From an uncultured Lachnospiraceae bacterium (GTDB lineage: Bacteria; Bacillota; Clostridia; Lachnospirales; Lachnospiraceae), in the NCBI GenBank assembly GCA_947172645.1, contig CAMWBY010000007.1:145037-209036 (forward strand): 64,000 bases of DNA, read 5' to 3'. Below, in pieces: positions 34,457 to 43,744 of the stretch. A program made the translations under genes and the position numbers. The notes beneath the pieces were generated by a model, which was given only the letters and a program-made list of their open reading frames with translations, did not search any database and had not been told where the DNA came from. How positions within the stretch are numbered: the stretch's first letter is position 1; every line of letters begins with the position of its first letter.

Positions 34457-35824
34457 ATGGAAAAGCGAAGACTTAAGAAACTGGGATTATGGCTTGGCAC
34501 ACTGGTGTGTGCGGCGGCGGTTACCGGGTGCGGACAGACAGCCGGGGAGGAAAACCAGGCGGCGGACAGCAGTGGACAGGCGGCGGAAGAGACGGTGCAG
34601 GCGCCGGAAAGTGAGGATGCTTCTTCTGACAGTGAGCAGGCGGCAGGAGAGGAGAAATTGACGATTACCTGGCTGAACCATTATCAGGAAGCGGGAAAAC
34701 AAGCGTGGGTGCAGAAGTGCAAGGAAGTGTTTGAGGAGAAGTATCCCGATGTGACGTTGAATATTGAGACGGTGGGAGCCGACAATTATACGACCATTCT
34801 GCAGACGAAACTGGCTTCGGACGACGCGCCTGCCATTTTTGACCTGGCGTCGAATTATGACTTGTCCGTCTATGACGAGGCGGGGCATCTGGCGGATTTG
34901 AGCGGACAGCCTTGCCTGGACTTGGTAGATTCCGATTTGCTTTTGGAAGGGCAGGTAGGCGGAATACAAAAAGGCATCCCCATTGAGATTACCGGTTACG
35001 GCGTATTTTATAACGAAAATGTGTTTGAGGAAAATCAGTTAGAAATTCCGACCACTTTGACAGAGCTTAGGGAAGCCTGCGAGACGCTTTCCGCCAACGG
35101 TATACAGCCTTTCGCCGCGCCGTTCTCGGAGCAGTGGGCGTTTCGGTATTATCTGCGGGCAGTGACGGATATTACATGCCTGATGCCGGACAATAACTGG
35201 AATGTGGACAAGATGGAAGGGACAAGCAGCTTTACGGACGACGATGCGTTTCAAGAGGCTGTGGAGACTTATTTTTCATTCCATGAATATTGGGGAGACG
35301 ATCCCTTCGGGACTTCCTGGGAAGACGCCCAGTCTATGATTGCCAACGGGGAAGCGGCTATGTGTATTCACGGCTCCTGGGCGGTGGACGGTTTCCTTTC
35401 CCACAACCCGGACTGCCGGATTGGCGTGTTCCCTATGCCCGTGAGCGAAGATGCGAAGGACAGCATTATGATTAAAGAGCCGGGACAGCAGCTTGTGCTT
35501 TACAACAGTGCGGATACCGCGAAGATGGAGGCAGCCTACAACCTTATGAACACGATTTATTCTGAAGAGTGCATGGCGCCTTACGCCGAGGAGGCACATC
35601 AAATGCCGTCGGTAACAGGAGATTATAACATGCTTCCGGCATTGAAGACGATTATGGAATATCCTGCGGATTCTTCTTTTATGGAGGCAGGCATTACAAG
35701 GACGATGACCAGTGAATATGAGGATGTTTTCTTAGAGATTCTGACCAATTATTCTATGGGGGACAGCTTTGACATGGATGGATTCTGCGCGGATGCCGAC
35801 GCAGGGTTTGCCGCGATTCAGTAA
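34457..35824 (+). CDS. Extracellular sugar-binding lipoprotein
   Basis: This 455-aa protein has a basic start MEKRRLKKLGLWLG and lipobox A-V-T-G-C (Cys 25), then a Gln/Glu/Ser-rich linker to about residue 60. The type-1 solute-binding domain follows (LTITWLNHYQEAGKQAWVQK; I-H-G-S-W-A-V-D-G). AGGAGG lies 9 nt before ATG 34457. It delivers sugar to the two permeases just upstream. Substrate is probably a beta-galactoside, inferred from the GH35-type genes on both sides. Confidence 0.9.
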   Translation: MEKRRLKKLGLWLGTLVCAAAVTGCGQTAGEENQAADSSGQAAEETVQAPESEDASSDSEQAAGEEKLTITWLNHYQEAGKQAWVQKCKEVFEEKYPDVTLNIETVGADNYTTILQTKLASDDAPAIFDLASNYDLSVYDEAGHLADLSGQPCLDLVDSDLLLEGQVGGIQKGIPIEITGYGVFYNENVFEENQLEIPTTLTELREACETLSANGIQPFAAPFSEQWAFRYYLRAVTDITCLMPDNNWNVDKMEGTSSFTDDDAFQEAVETYFSFHEYWGDDPFGTSWEDAQSMIANGEAAMCIHGSWAVDGFLSHNPDCRIGVFPMPVSEDAKDSIMIKEPGQQLVLYNSADTAKMEAAYNLMNTIYSEECMAPYAEEAHQMPSVTGDYNMLPALKTIMEYPADSSFMEAGITRTMTSEYEDVFLEILTNYSMGDSFDMDGFCADADAGFAAIQ

Positions 35825-35898
35825 GAGGAAACATATTTATGCCTGCGGCCCAAAGTTTGCAGGTAAAGAAGAACATAGGGATTAAGGTGGATTGGCAT

Positions 35899-38517
35899 AT
35901 GCAGACAGGATGGAAGGTTTTAAGAGGACAGGAGGACAGAGTTTCTCTTGAAAAAGACGGAATATGTATAAATGGCACATACCATATTTTACTGGTATCC
36001 TCCTTGTTTTATTTCCGGATACCCGCGCTTAGGTGGGACGAGAGGATGAAAGAACTGAAATCGGCGGGATATAATGCGATTGACGTATATTTTCCATGGA
36101 ATTACCATGAGACTGCCCCGGGGGAATGGGACTTTACGGGCGAAAAAGACGTGGAACGTTTTCTGTCTCTGGCGGAGGAAAACGAACTGTGGGTGATTGC
36201 CCGCCCGGGGCCGTACATTTGTTCCGAGTGGGACGGCGGAGCGATACCTGTATGGCACAGCTTAAAAGATTTTAAAATCAGGCAGGACGATGATGCGTAT
36301 ATTCTTGAGCTGTCCCGGTGGTATGCGAAAGTACTGCCTGTGGTTCAAAGACATCAATGGAGTAGTGGAGGAGCGGTGATTCTGCTCCAGATAGAAAATG
36401 AACTGGACTATTTTTTGTGCGGCCGGCCTACGGAATATGTAGGCCGGTTAGCCGGGATTGCCAGGGGGTACGACATAGAGGTACCTACGATTGTATGTTG
36501 TGGACAGGATGATATTGAAAGAAGCGGCGGGGATGCGCCGGGCGTGAGGATTGCTTTCAATGTGTACGATGAATCGGATGGGAAAGGACTGGAAGAGAGG
36601 GTAAGCCGTCTGTCCAAAGAAATGTACAGGCGCGGGCAGCCTTTGTTGGTGATGGAGACAAACAGGGAGCATTCCTGGTTAAAGCGTGTCTTAGGAAGCG
36701 GGGCGAAGATGATAGCGCCCTATAACCAGACGGCGGGGACTACCATGGACTACTATAATGCCGTGACGAATTGGGGAAAAGGAAAGACGCCCATTGCGCT
36801 GCTTGCCAGTGACTATGATTTCTGCTCCATGATTGGCGCAGACGGGATGCTGCGGAAAGAGGAATACATACAGGCGCGTCTTTTGAGCGGGCTGCTTCTA
36901 AGCTTTGGGGAAGATATGGCGCGGGTCTGGGAACCCCAGAGGGAAGATGAAGATGGGATTTGCGTTATTACAGAGGAAGAGGATGCGGCTTTTCGCCGGA
37001 TTCTTCACACGGCGAGAGGGAAATTCTGCGTTGTCAGCAATTTGGGACTGACCGGGCAGGAGAAGCTTCTGCGCATAGGCGGGGAAGTATGCAAGGTATT
37101 CGTGCCGCCCCTCTACACAGCCTTGATTCCTGTAGATATTCGCCTGTCGCCATCAATTCGCTTGGAGTGGGCGAACTATGAGATAGGCTGGATTCGCCTG
37201 GAACAAGGGAAATGCCAGGTGGCTATGTATGGGCAAGGAACGCTGTGGATGCGGGTCCGGTCAGAAGACAGAAGTATGGTTGTGGAACAAAACGTTCCGG
37301 AAGGGGATGTGGGCTGCTTAGAGATTGGAGAGTGTACATTCCTGTATGGGCAGCCCGAGACGATTGCGAGAAAAGACATACCGGGCCTGGCGCCCTGGTG
37401 TCTGGAAGAGAGAAACAGCTATACGCAGACTAAGATAGAGAGTGCAGGGCGGATGCCTTGGAAATATAAGGAAGCGGTGCAGGATACGACGGTTATGGAG
37501 ATGGAGAGGCTTGGCCAGTAACGCGGCCGGGGCAGTTATGAGTTTGAACTGGAAGAGGCGCAGAAGGTGCAGATGGCCGGGTTGGCGGATATTGTCACGG
37601 TTTTCCATAACGGGTGTTTTTGGCAGTGCTTTTACGGGGACACAAGAGAGCGGACGATGACGCTTCCCCAGGGGAAATGGCAGTTTCGCACAGAGATATG
37701 GGGACACTGCAATTTTGAGGATATCCGCTCGGAGTCGCTTCGTCTGGGCTCTTTGAAGGGTATCCGGGGAATCTGGCGGGTGATGCATGAGAAAGATATC
37801 AGCGATAACTGGGAGTATGGAGAAAGCAGGGACGCTTACCGGCTCTATACAAATATCGACCAGTACAATATTCCTTGTTCGCCGATGGTTGGATTTTACC
37901 GTAAAAAAGTACGCCTGTGGGAAAGCGGCGGCCGCTATACCCTTTCTTTTCAGAAGGCGGCATGTGCAGTCCATGTTTGGGTCAACGGAGGGGACGCAGG
38001 GGAAGTGAAGGAGAGTAATCCTTGTGTGGACATCACTGCTTTTGTGGAAGGAAACAGGGAATGCGTCATCGAGTTAGAGGTCAGCAGAAGATACTATTCC
38101 GACCCGGTAGGGAGGATAGTTCTGGCTGCGGGAGAAGAGCTTGACAGATGCAGATACCGGGATATCACTTTCAGGGGGACAGATGCCCGGGCGGAGCAGG
38201 AAACGACTTTTCCGGTTCCTGTGTCGGCAGAGGAGGAGATTGTGATTGTGCCCCATATACCGGACCAGGGCAGCGGCGATGTGCGGCTGTGTCTGAAAGG
38301 GAAAAATCTTCTGGTGACCGTTGCGTGCGGCGGCCATGTGGCGGGCAGGCTGCTTCTTGACTGTAAGAAAATGCCAAAGATAGCGGGCGGCTCTCCCGAC
38401 AGCCTGTTTCTTTGCAAAGAATGGCTGCAGGACAGCCGGGTAGTCATGAAGTGCCAGGCCCTTGACAAGGAGGCGTGCCTGGAAGAAATTTGCGTCAGAA
38501 CCTTTAGTACCCGCTGA
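35899..38517 (+). pseudogene. GH35 beta-galactosidase interrupted by an in-frame TAA
   Basis: The frame from ATG 35899 (AAGGTGG upstream) encodes a GH35 catalytic barrel (GYNAIDVYFPWNYHE, ARPGPYICSEWDGGAIPVW, acid/base in LLQIENELDYF, second Glu in L-L-V-M-E-T-N). It stops at TAA 37519-37521. The same frame then continues with R-G-R-G-S-Y-E-F-E-L-E-E-A to 38515, the usual beta-sandwich after L-G-Q-Y-x-G-Y. So a Tyr codon probably became TAA. The whole gene would be about 872 aa. The first part (540 aa) could still be made; the last part has no good start. The 3' end overlaps the convergent permease by 14 bp. An upstream ATG (35839) is separated by a CCTGC/GCAGG hairpin. Confidence 0.8.
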
Positions 38518-41026
38518 TTGTGTCTACAATGGACATTTCATGAAGCTTCTTAACCGGGCCCCACACGGACAGGACAACGGATAGGGCGGATATACACAGA
38601 ATAACGCACAGTTCGGCGGCGGGCACGCTCCAGGGTTCATTCCACCGGAAGGCCACCAACCATTCAAACAGAAAGTGATTGGCGATAAGGCCTAATACGG
38701 AGCCTATGACACTGCCTGTCAAGGCGTAGGTCAGCGTCTGTGCTATTATCATGCGGGTAAGCTGTCTGTCGCTTAAGCCGATGGCCCGCAGGCAGCCATA
38801 GTGCCTTATGCGTGCCTCCACGCTCATGGCGATGCAGTTGACGATATTGCATATGGTTACCATGGCGATGAGGAACAGGAAACCGTAGATAAAAAGCTTA
38901 AAAGAATAGTTGGCCCCAAGTATGCTTTCCTTATCCATACGCAGGTCAGAGAAAGTGCAGTCTTCTCCTGTCAGCGCGCGGATGGCGTCCACATCGCTGT
39001 CCGTGGCTTTGCGGGACAGTTGGATATCGATGATGGTGTATCTTTCTTCTCCTGTCAGTCTGCGGAAGGTGTCTTCCGAGCAGAGGATGATGTCGCCTTT
39101 TTCCGTATTAAAAGGGCATTCTGATACCATACCGGATATCTGTATTTCTCCGGGGATGCCGCCTGCCGTGAGGGATACCGTATCTCCGGTCTGTATTCCG
39201 GTGTGGTTGTTGTACTGTGGGGCGGACACGATAAGTCCCGTCCCGGTTTCGTTCTCCACATCTTTGATGGAACCTTCGATTAAGTATTTGTGGGCCCACT
39301 TGAACTGCGTTTCATCGTAGGATATCAGCATGGCGGTGCTGTCTTTCCCATTTATGTTGACAGGAAGGTCATAGGCAAACATCCTTCCGTAGACGCGTTT
39401 GACGGCAGGGCTATCCTGTAAGGCGTCTAACAGTGAATGCTCCAGCGCACAGGTATTGTCCGGGGCGACGATGGACAGGTCCGGCGACCATGGTTTGAGC
39501 GCGGTGACGGCGTGTCTCATAAAGTCAATGGTCGTCGAGAAGGACAAGAATAATATGATGCTTAAGGCAAAAGAGGACACCGTCAGCAGGAAATTTTTAG
39601 GGCTTTCCAGGGCGTGGCGGATGCCCAATGCGGTATCGACTTTATGGGTCAATAATCTGTGGAACGGGAAAGAGTATCCTGTCCGTTTTGCGGCGCACCT
39701 TGCTGTGAGAGAACCTTTCTTGTGTGGAGCCGTATGGGCGTGTGCCGATGTGACAGCCATAATTGCAGATGAAATGGAACTATTCTTGTGCAGAGACTTA
39801 TGGGGGCGCGTCCTGTCGGCAAGGGACAGGTGTTCTCCGTTGCCGGATACTGCCGCCAGGGGAGATGCTTTGGAGGCTCTTTTTGCCGGGGCGCGTGCTG
39901 CCAGAAGTACCGTAAGGATACCGATGACGATACCTGCGGCGATACTTGGCAGGCTCACGGCCAGTACAGGCATGGCGCTGAAATATTTGGGGCTTAAGAA
40001 CCGCAGCAGGGCGCATAGCACCCATATAACGACCGTCCCCGCGGCGATACTTACGGGGATGGCGAAACGGCACAGGCACAGGGCTTCCCTGTGGACAAGC
40101 CGTATAATCTGTTTCGGCGTCGCGCCGATGCAGCGCAGCATACCGAAGAACTGTGTCCGCCCCGCAATGTTGCTGTTTAAGCTGCTCGCAATCATGAGGA
40201 TGCCCGCTAAGAGCACGAGGGCGGACAGAAATGCGGCGGCGGAGTAGATGAACATAAAGAATTGACTGCCTTGGTCACTTTGCCCAAGCAGCCCCAAGAG
40301 CATGGCCTGTTCCCCCACCTGGCTGTCGGACAGATGGAACTTCTCTTTGATATCGTTGATTGTCCTGCGCATATTCCGGTGATTGTGGAATTGTACGAAA
40401 AAACAACTGTTGTAGTCGTCCGGTTCCCCGTTTTCCACGCCTGGGTAGAAAGCGCGGAATGTGTCTGTGGACATGAATATGCCGTATATATCTTTGCGCA
40501 GCACCATAGACAGATTGGGCACGAATCCGGATATGGTATAGGGATATTCCGCACCGGAAGCGTCCCGGATGGCGATTTGACTGCCTACGTCAATGCCAAG
40601 CTCTTCTTTCACATTGGAACTGACCAATATTTCATCCGGATTTTGCGGGAAAGCGCCTTCCGAGATGGTATCCGACCAAATTTCCGTCAGGTATCCTTCT
40701 TCGCTTCCGCAGATGACCGCGTCTTTTCCTCCTAGTGTGTAACCTTCATCGAGCCTGTAATTTAACACACCGTAGCAGAACACGGACTTGACTTCCGGGC
40801 GGGCTGCAATGAGAGCCGCTTCCTCGTCGCTGATATTTTTGATAGAGATATGCCAGTTGCCGTCGTCGCGTTTCGTCTGGATAAGCTGGCTGCGGATGTA
40901 CATGTCCGCCATGCCAAATATGGATGTGACGAGGAAGACGGACAGGATGATACACAGGACGGACATGCGGTTCTGCTTTTTATGGGTCTGTGCGTAGAGC
41001 GGGATTAAGTCAAGATAACTTTTCAT
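38504..41026 (-). CDS. FtsX-family ABC transporter permease
   Basis: This is an 840-aa membrane protein with the same plan as the permease at 1156-3693. There is an N-terminal helix (about residues 22-45), an extracytoplasmic domain, a first FtsX block (about 265-385; MLRCIGATPKQIIRLVHREA), and an internal helix near residue 475. A second extracytoplasmic domain and a final FtsX block (about 705-835; CLRAIGLSDRQLTRMIIAQ) complete it. A region around residues 395-450 is Ser/His/Lys-rich and poorly conserved. It is the last gene of an exporter pair with the ATPase upstream, overlapping it by 17 bp. Substrate unknown; the nearby two-component system could respond to the same agent. Confidence 0.9.
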   Translation of the reverse strand: MKSYLDLIPLYAQTHKKQNRMSVLCIILSVFLVTSIFGMADMYIRSQLIQTKRDDGNWHISIKNISDEEAALIAARPEVKSVFCYGVLNYRLDEGYTLGGKDAVICGSEEGYLTEIWSDTISEGAFPQNPDEILVSSNVKEELGIDVGSQIAIRDASGAEYPYTISGFVPNLSMVLRKDIYGIFMSTDTFRAFYPGVENGEPDDYNSCFFVQFHNHRNMRRTINDIKEKFHLSDSQVGEQAMLLGLLGQSDQGSQFFMFIYSAAAFLSALVLLAGILMIASSLNSNIAGRTQFFGMLRCIGATPKQIIRLVHREALCLCRFAIPVSIAAGTVVIWVLCALLRFLSPKYFSAMPVLAVSLPSIAAGIVIGILTVLLAARAPAKRASKASPLAAVSGNGEHLSLADRTRPHKSLHKNSSISSAIMAVTSAHAHTAPHKKGSLTARCAAKRTGYSFPFHRLLTHKVDTALGIRHALESPKNFLLTVSSFALSIILFLSFSTTIDFMRHAVTALKPWSPDLSIVAPDNTCALEHSLLDALQDSPAVKRVYGRMFAYDLPVNINGKDSTAMLISYDETQFKWAHKYLIEGSIKDVENETGTGLIVSAPQYNNHTGIQTGDTVSLTAGGIPGEIQISGMVSECPFNTEKGDIILCSEDTFRRLTGEERYTIIDIQLSRKATDSDVDAIRALTGEDCTFSDLRMDKESILGANYSFKLFIYGFLFLIAMVTICNIVNCIAMSVEARIRHYGCLRAIGLSDRQLTRMIIAQTLTYALTGSVIGSVLGLIANHFLFEWLVAFRWNEPWSVPAAELCVILCISALSVVLSVWGPVKKLHEMSIVDTISGY

Positions 41027-41726
41027 CTCTGTATCCTTCTCCTTTCTTCCCGGAATAGCCCATATCGGACAGTCGCCCGTCCGATACCCGGAGAACCCTG
41101 TCCGTACATGCAGCCAGGCTGTTGTTGTGGGTAATCATAAGGATGGTCTGCTGATATTGCCTGGAAGCTTTGATTAACAGGTCAAGCACATCCTGGCTGG
41201 CCCGGCTGTCCAGGTTGCCTGTGGGCTCGTCGGCGAGAATCAGCTTCGGCCTTGTAATCAGGGCGCGGCCGATGGCGACGCGCTGCTGTTGACCGCCGGA
41301 TAACTGGTTGGGCAGATGATGCCGTCTGTCTTTTAGCCCAAGAAGCTCTAAGATTTCTTCCACGGCAGCGGCGTCGGGTTTGCGGTAATCGAGGAGAAGC
41401 GGGAACATAATATTCTGCTCCACATTTAATTCGGGCACTAACTGAAAAGACTGGAAGATGAAACCGATATTGCGACGTCTGAATATAGTCCGTTCTTCCT
41501 CCTTCATAGTAAAAAGATTGTTTCCGTCAATCAGCATGCTGCCTGAAGTGGGAAAATCCAGGGAGCCGATGCAGTTTAAAAGGGTGCTCTTGCCGGAACC
41601 GGATTCCCCGATGACTGCGGCAAATTCGCCTTTTTCCAGGGAAAAGGATACGTTTCTTAGGGCGTTTACCCGGGCTTCGCCTGCGCCGTAGGTCTTGCAT
41701 AAGTTTTGTACCTGTAAGATTTGCAT
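41010..41726 (-). CDS. ABC transporter ATP-binding protein (MacB/LolD-type)
   Basis: This 238-aa ATPase has Walker A G-E-S-G-S-G-K-S (about residues 37-44), a Q-loop in [14 protein letters not shown], the signature [15 protein letters not shown], and Walker [14 protein letters not shown]. It pairs with the FtsX permease that overlaps its end by 17 bp. On the upstream side, TACAAT with a weak -35 and repeated TGTAAG motifs suggest that an activator is needed. It is related to the ATPase at 492-1181. Confidence 0.92.
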   Translation of the reverse strand: MQILQVQNLCKTYGAGEARVNALRNVSFSLEKGEFAAVIGESGSGKSTLLNCIGSLDFPTSGSMLIDGNNLFTMKEEERTIFRRRNIGFIFQSFQLVPELNVEQNIMFPLLLDYRKPDAAAVEEILELLGLKDRRHHLPNQLSGGQQQRVAIGRALITRPKLILADEPTGNLDSRASQDVLDLLIKASRQYQQTILMITHNNSLAACTDRVLRVSDGRLSDMGYSGKKGEGYRDEKLS

Positions 41727-41920
41727 AGTGGTTGTTCCTTTCTGAAAGCTGTTATATTGTTATATTAGGTAATTGCACAACGATAATAACTTTGATGAAG
41801 TTCTGCAATTCTCCAAATCGTTATGTAGTATTGTAGCATGTCTGTCTTACAGGTTTGTGAATGGGAAGCTTACATTTTTGTAAGGATGGGGAAGAGGGAG
41901 TGCGGGTTTCTTAAAAGTGA

Positions 41921-41949
41921 TTGAAAAGAACTGCTTTATGATGTATAAT
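41921..41949 (+). promoter_or_regulatory. Strong promoter for a putative antisense antitoxin RNA
   Basis: TTGAAA (41921-41926), a 17-bp spacer and a perfect TATAAT (41944-41949) point to the plus strand. No coding gene lies downstream on this strand before a terminator at 42018-42073. Confidence 0.7.
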
Positions 41950-41955
41950 GTGTTT

Positions 41956-42073
41956 AACAGGACAGCCGGAAGGTGAGTTGCGGTCACCTGTCCCGGCGAA
42001 ATTTAATATTGGACTATAAGAATAGCCGTTCCTAAACTTTTGCAGAGAGCAGGACGGCTATTTCTTATTTTTT
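41956..42073 (+). ncRNA. Putative antisense antitoxin RNA (type I toxin-antitoxin)
   Basis: The transcript predicted from the promoter at 41921-41949 would be about 115 nt and end in a hairpin (42018-42033 with 42051-42066) with a T-run. It would overlap the 3' end of the minus-strand mRNA for the 27-aa holin-like peptide (stop at 42058-42060), as RatA overlaps TxpA. Its 5' part can fold (GGACAG...CTGTCC) and contains GGAAGGTGA, a match to the region around the toxin ribosome site. This is a prediction from sequence only. Confidence 0.5.
42018..42073. terminator. Bidirectional terminator shared by toxin mRNA and antisense RNA
   Basis: AAGAATAGCCGTTCCT (42018-42033) pairs with AGGACGGCTATTTCTT (42051-42066) with one bulge. 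T-rich sequence flanks it on the plus strand, and the arm end A-A-G-A gives a T-rich tail on the minus strand. Confidence 0.65.
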
Positions 42074-42141
42074 AGATTCAGAATCGCAACGATTAAAAGA
42101 CCAATGGTCAATATAACCATAAATTCCTCATATGTACTCAT
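42058..42141 (-). CDS. Putative holin-like type I toxin (27 aa)
   Basis: The peptide starts MSTYEEFMVILTIGLLIVAI and ends with Lys/Asn-rich L-N-L-K-N-K-K. A short polar start, one membrane-spanning helix and a basic tail are the hallmarks of the TxpA/holin-like toxin family. AAGGTGG lies 7-8 nt before the ATG, a very strong ribosome site, itself able to pair with CACCTGTTCCG upstream (sequestered by structure). A minus-strand TATAAT sits at 42229-42234, giving a 5' leader of about 80 nt. A plus-strand promoter would make antisense RNA across the 3' end. No protein of this size is found by ordinary gene length limits. Confidence 0.72.
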   Translation of the reverse strand: MSTYEEFMVILTIGLLIVAILNLKNKK

Positions 42142-42317
42142 AATAATCACCACCTTCCGCAAGACACGGAACAGGTGAGAGCACGTCCCCCGGCTGCCCG
42201 GTTAAGCATATTATTTATTTGTTTATGTATTATAACACATATATCATCGGAAATACAGCGTATTTGAAAATTAGAGTATAAAAAGATGACGATATATCGA
42301 TTGCATTCAAACTTTTC

Positions 42318-43562
42318 CTAAATTTGTATAACAAACTCCGCCCCTTCACCGGGAATGCTCTTTACAGTTACCGTGCCGCCTTGCCCTTCCACGATGGACT
42401 TCGTAAGGGACAGCCCTAAGCCGATGCCTTGGGTGTCTTGGGATTTACGGCTGCGGTAGAAACGTTTGAAGATATGGTGGATATCCTCAGGGGCGATGCC
42501 GTTCCCATCGTCTGAAACGCTGATTCGGCAGGCTACGGGGGACACATCCCATATGACGCGTATGATGCCGCCTTTTTCTGTGTGGTCGAGGGCATTTTTG
42601 ACAAGATTGCCAATTGCTTCGCATGTCCAGGAAAAATCACAGACCAGCGTATCTTCGGGAGAACCCTCTGTTACAATTTCTTTTCCCTCGTCTTTGGCAC
42701 GGACTGACAGGTCGTTCAAAGATTGTAAAACCAATTCTTCCAAGCGGTATCTATGCTTTTCAAATACGATGTTTCCCGTATCCAGACGAGTAGTTTTTAA
42801 CATGGATTGGATAAGCTGTTCCATACGTCTTATGGAAGCTTCGGATTTTGAGGTAAATTCCTGTATCACATCAGGGTTTTCAGGCTCGTTTCCCATGATT
42901 TCCTGATACATGGAAAGCGCTGCCAGAGGCGTCTTTAACTGGTGGGAAATATCGGAGATGGTGTTTCGCAGGAAGATTTTAGAACGTTGCTCATTTTCGT
43001 TTTGCGCCTGCAACATTGTGGCAAGCCGGTCAATGCAGGAGAACATACGGTAGACGCTTCCTTCTCTCGCTTGGGGAAGGCAGAGGGAATAGTCGCCGGA
43101 CAGATAATTGTTCAGGATGGAAGACGCCTGTGTATAGAGCCGTTCCCTTTTGGATAGGAAAAGATATGTTCCGCCCAGGAGAAGGAAGGACAGCAGAAAA
43201 AGTGCAGACAGCGTAACTATCCGGATAGTTGTGGCATAAGCATGGAGCGGCGGCAGAAACCGGGTCTTAAGCGTTTCCGAAATGCCGATGCGGGATAATA
43301 GGGCGGTCGCAGCTTGGGTGTTCCCGGAAGAGGTATCGGTCAGGGCGGCAGCCACCACATGCTCCGGTATGCCCTGGCTTAACAAGGACGATACGACTGC
43401 CTCGTCATGGGAGAGAAGGACTGTCCTGGCGGAGGATGTCAAGGCTGTGCACAATACCATGCCAAGGAAAAAGAGCGCGAGAGAAAAGAAAGTCAGAAAA
43501 GTGAAATAATGTCTGTATTGGTTGTCTTGCAGTAAGCTCATAGGGAGTGTGTTTTTATGCAT
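42318..43562 (-). CDS. Sensor histidine kinase (BaeS/VanS-type)
   Basis: This 414-aa kinase has transmembrane helices at about residues 20-42 and 118-140 with an extracytoplasmic loop between, then a HAMP-like linker. The H-box NTISDISHQLKTPLAALSMY has its phosphorylated His near residue 208, and the ATPase domain shows N-L-V-K-N-A-L-D-H, S-D-D-G-N-G-I and G-L-G-L-S-L-T. ATG 43562 is preferred (AAAGGA 6 nt upstream) over 43577. Its response regulator is the next gene upstream (43745-44578), but a 134-bp palindromic element separates the two. Confidence 0.92.
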   Translation of the reverse strand: MHKNTLPMSLLQDNQYRHYFTFLTFFSLALFFLGMVLCTALTSSARTVLLSHDEAVVSSLLSQGIPEHVVAAALTDTSSGNTQAATALLSRIGISETLKTRFLPPLHAYATTIRIVTLSALFLLSFLLLGGTYLFLSKRERLYTQASSILNNYLSGDYSLCLPQAREGSVYRMFSCIDRLATMLQAQNENEQRSKIFLRNTISDISHQLKTPLAALSMYQEIMGNEPENPDVIQEFTSKSEASIRRMEQLIQSMLKTTRLDTGNIVFEKHRYRLEELVLQSLNDLSVRAKDEGKEIVTEGSPEDTLVCDFSWTCEAIGNLVKNALDHTEKGGIIRVIWDVSPVACRISVSDDGNGIAPEDIHHIFKRFYRSRKSQDTQGIGLGLSLTKSIVEGQGGTVTVKSIPGEGAEFVIQI

Positions 43563-43601
43563 TGCCGTTCCTTTCATAAAACCATGCGTGTTTCAGACAT
43601 T

Positions 43602-43735
43602 GTCATTTAGTTAAACCGGACGCGCCTGATATTTTATAGTTTTCCTAAGGACACGCTCTCGCTCGGTTCCAAACGCAATGGTCCTCTGGAGAACTATAGA
43701 ATGTCAGACGCTGTATACTGGTTTAACTAAATAAC
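43602..43735. mobile_element. MITE-like element, short copy, between response regulator and kinase genes
   Basis: Terminal inverted repeats GTCATTTAGTTAAACC (left) and GGTTTAACTAAATAAC (right, one mismatch) enclose a mostly palindromic body (TATAGTTTTCC with GGAGAACTATAGAAT). A longer copy of the same sequence lies at 46018-46231. It encodes nothing. A target-site duplication could not be defined with certainty. Confidence 0.75.
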
Positions 43736-43744
43736 CTTGACATT

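Noticed and set aside
29930..37521. Stop-codon recoding (TAG and TAA read as amino acids)
   Set aside because: Two different stop codons are involved and both end many normal genes in the window, so local mutation is simpler.
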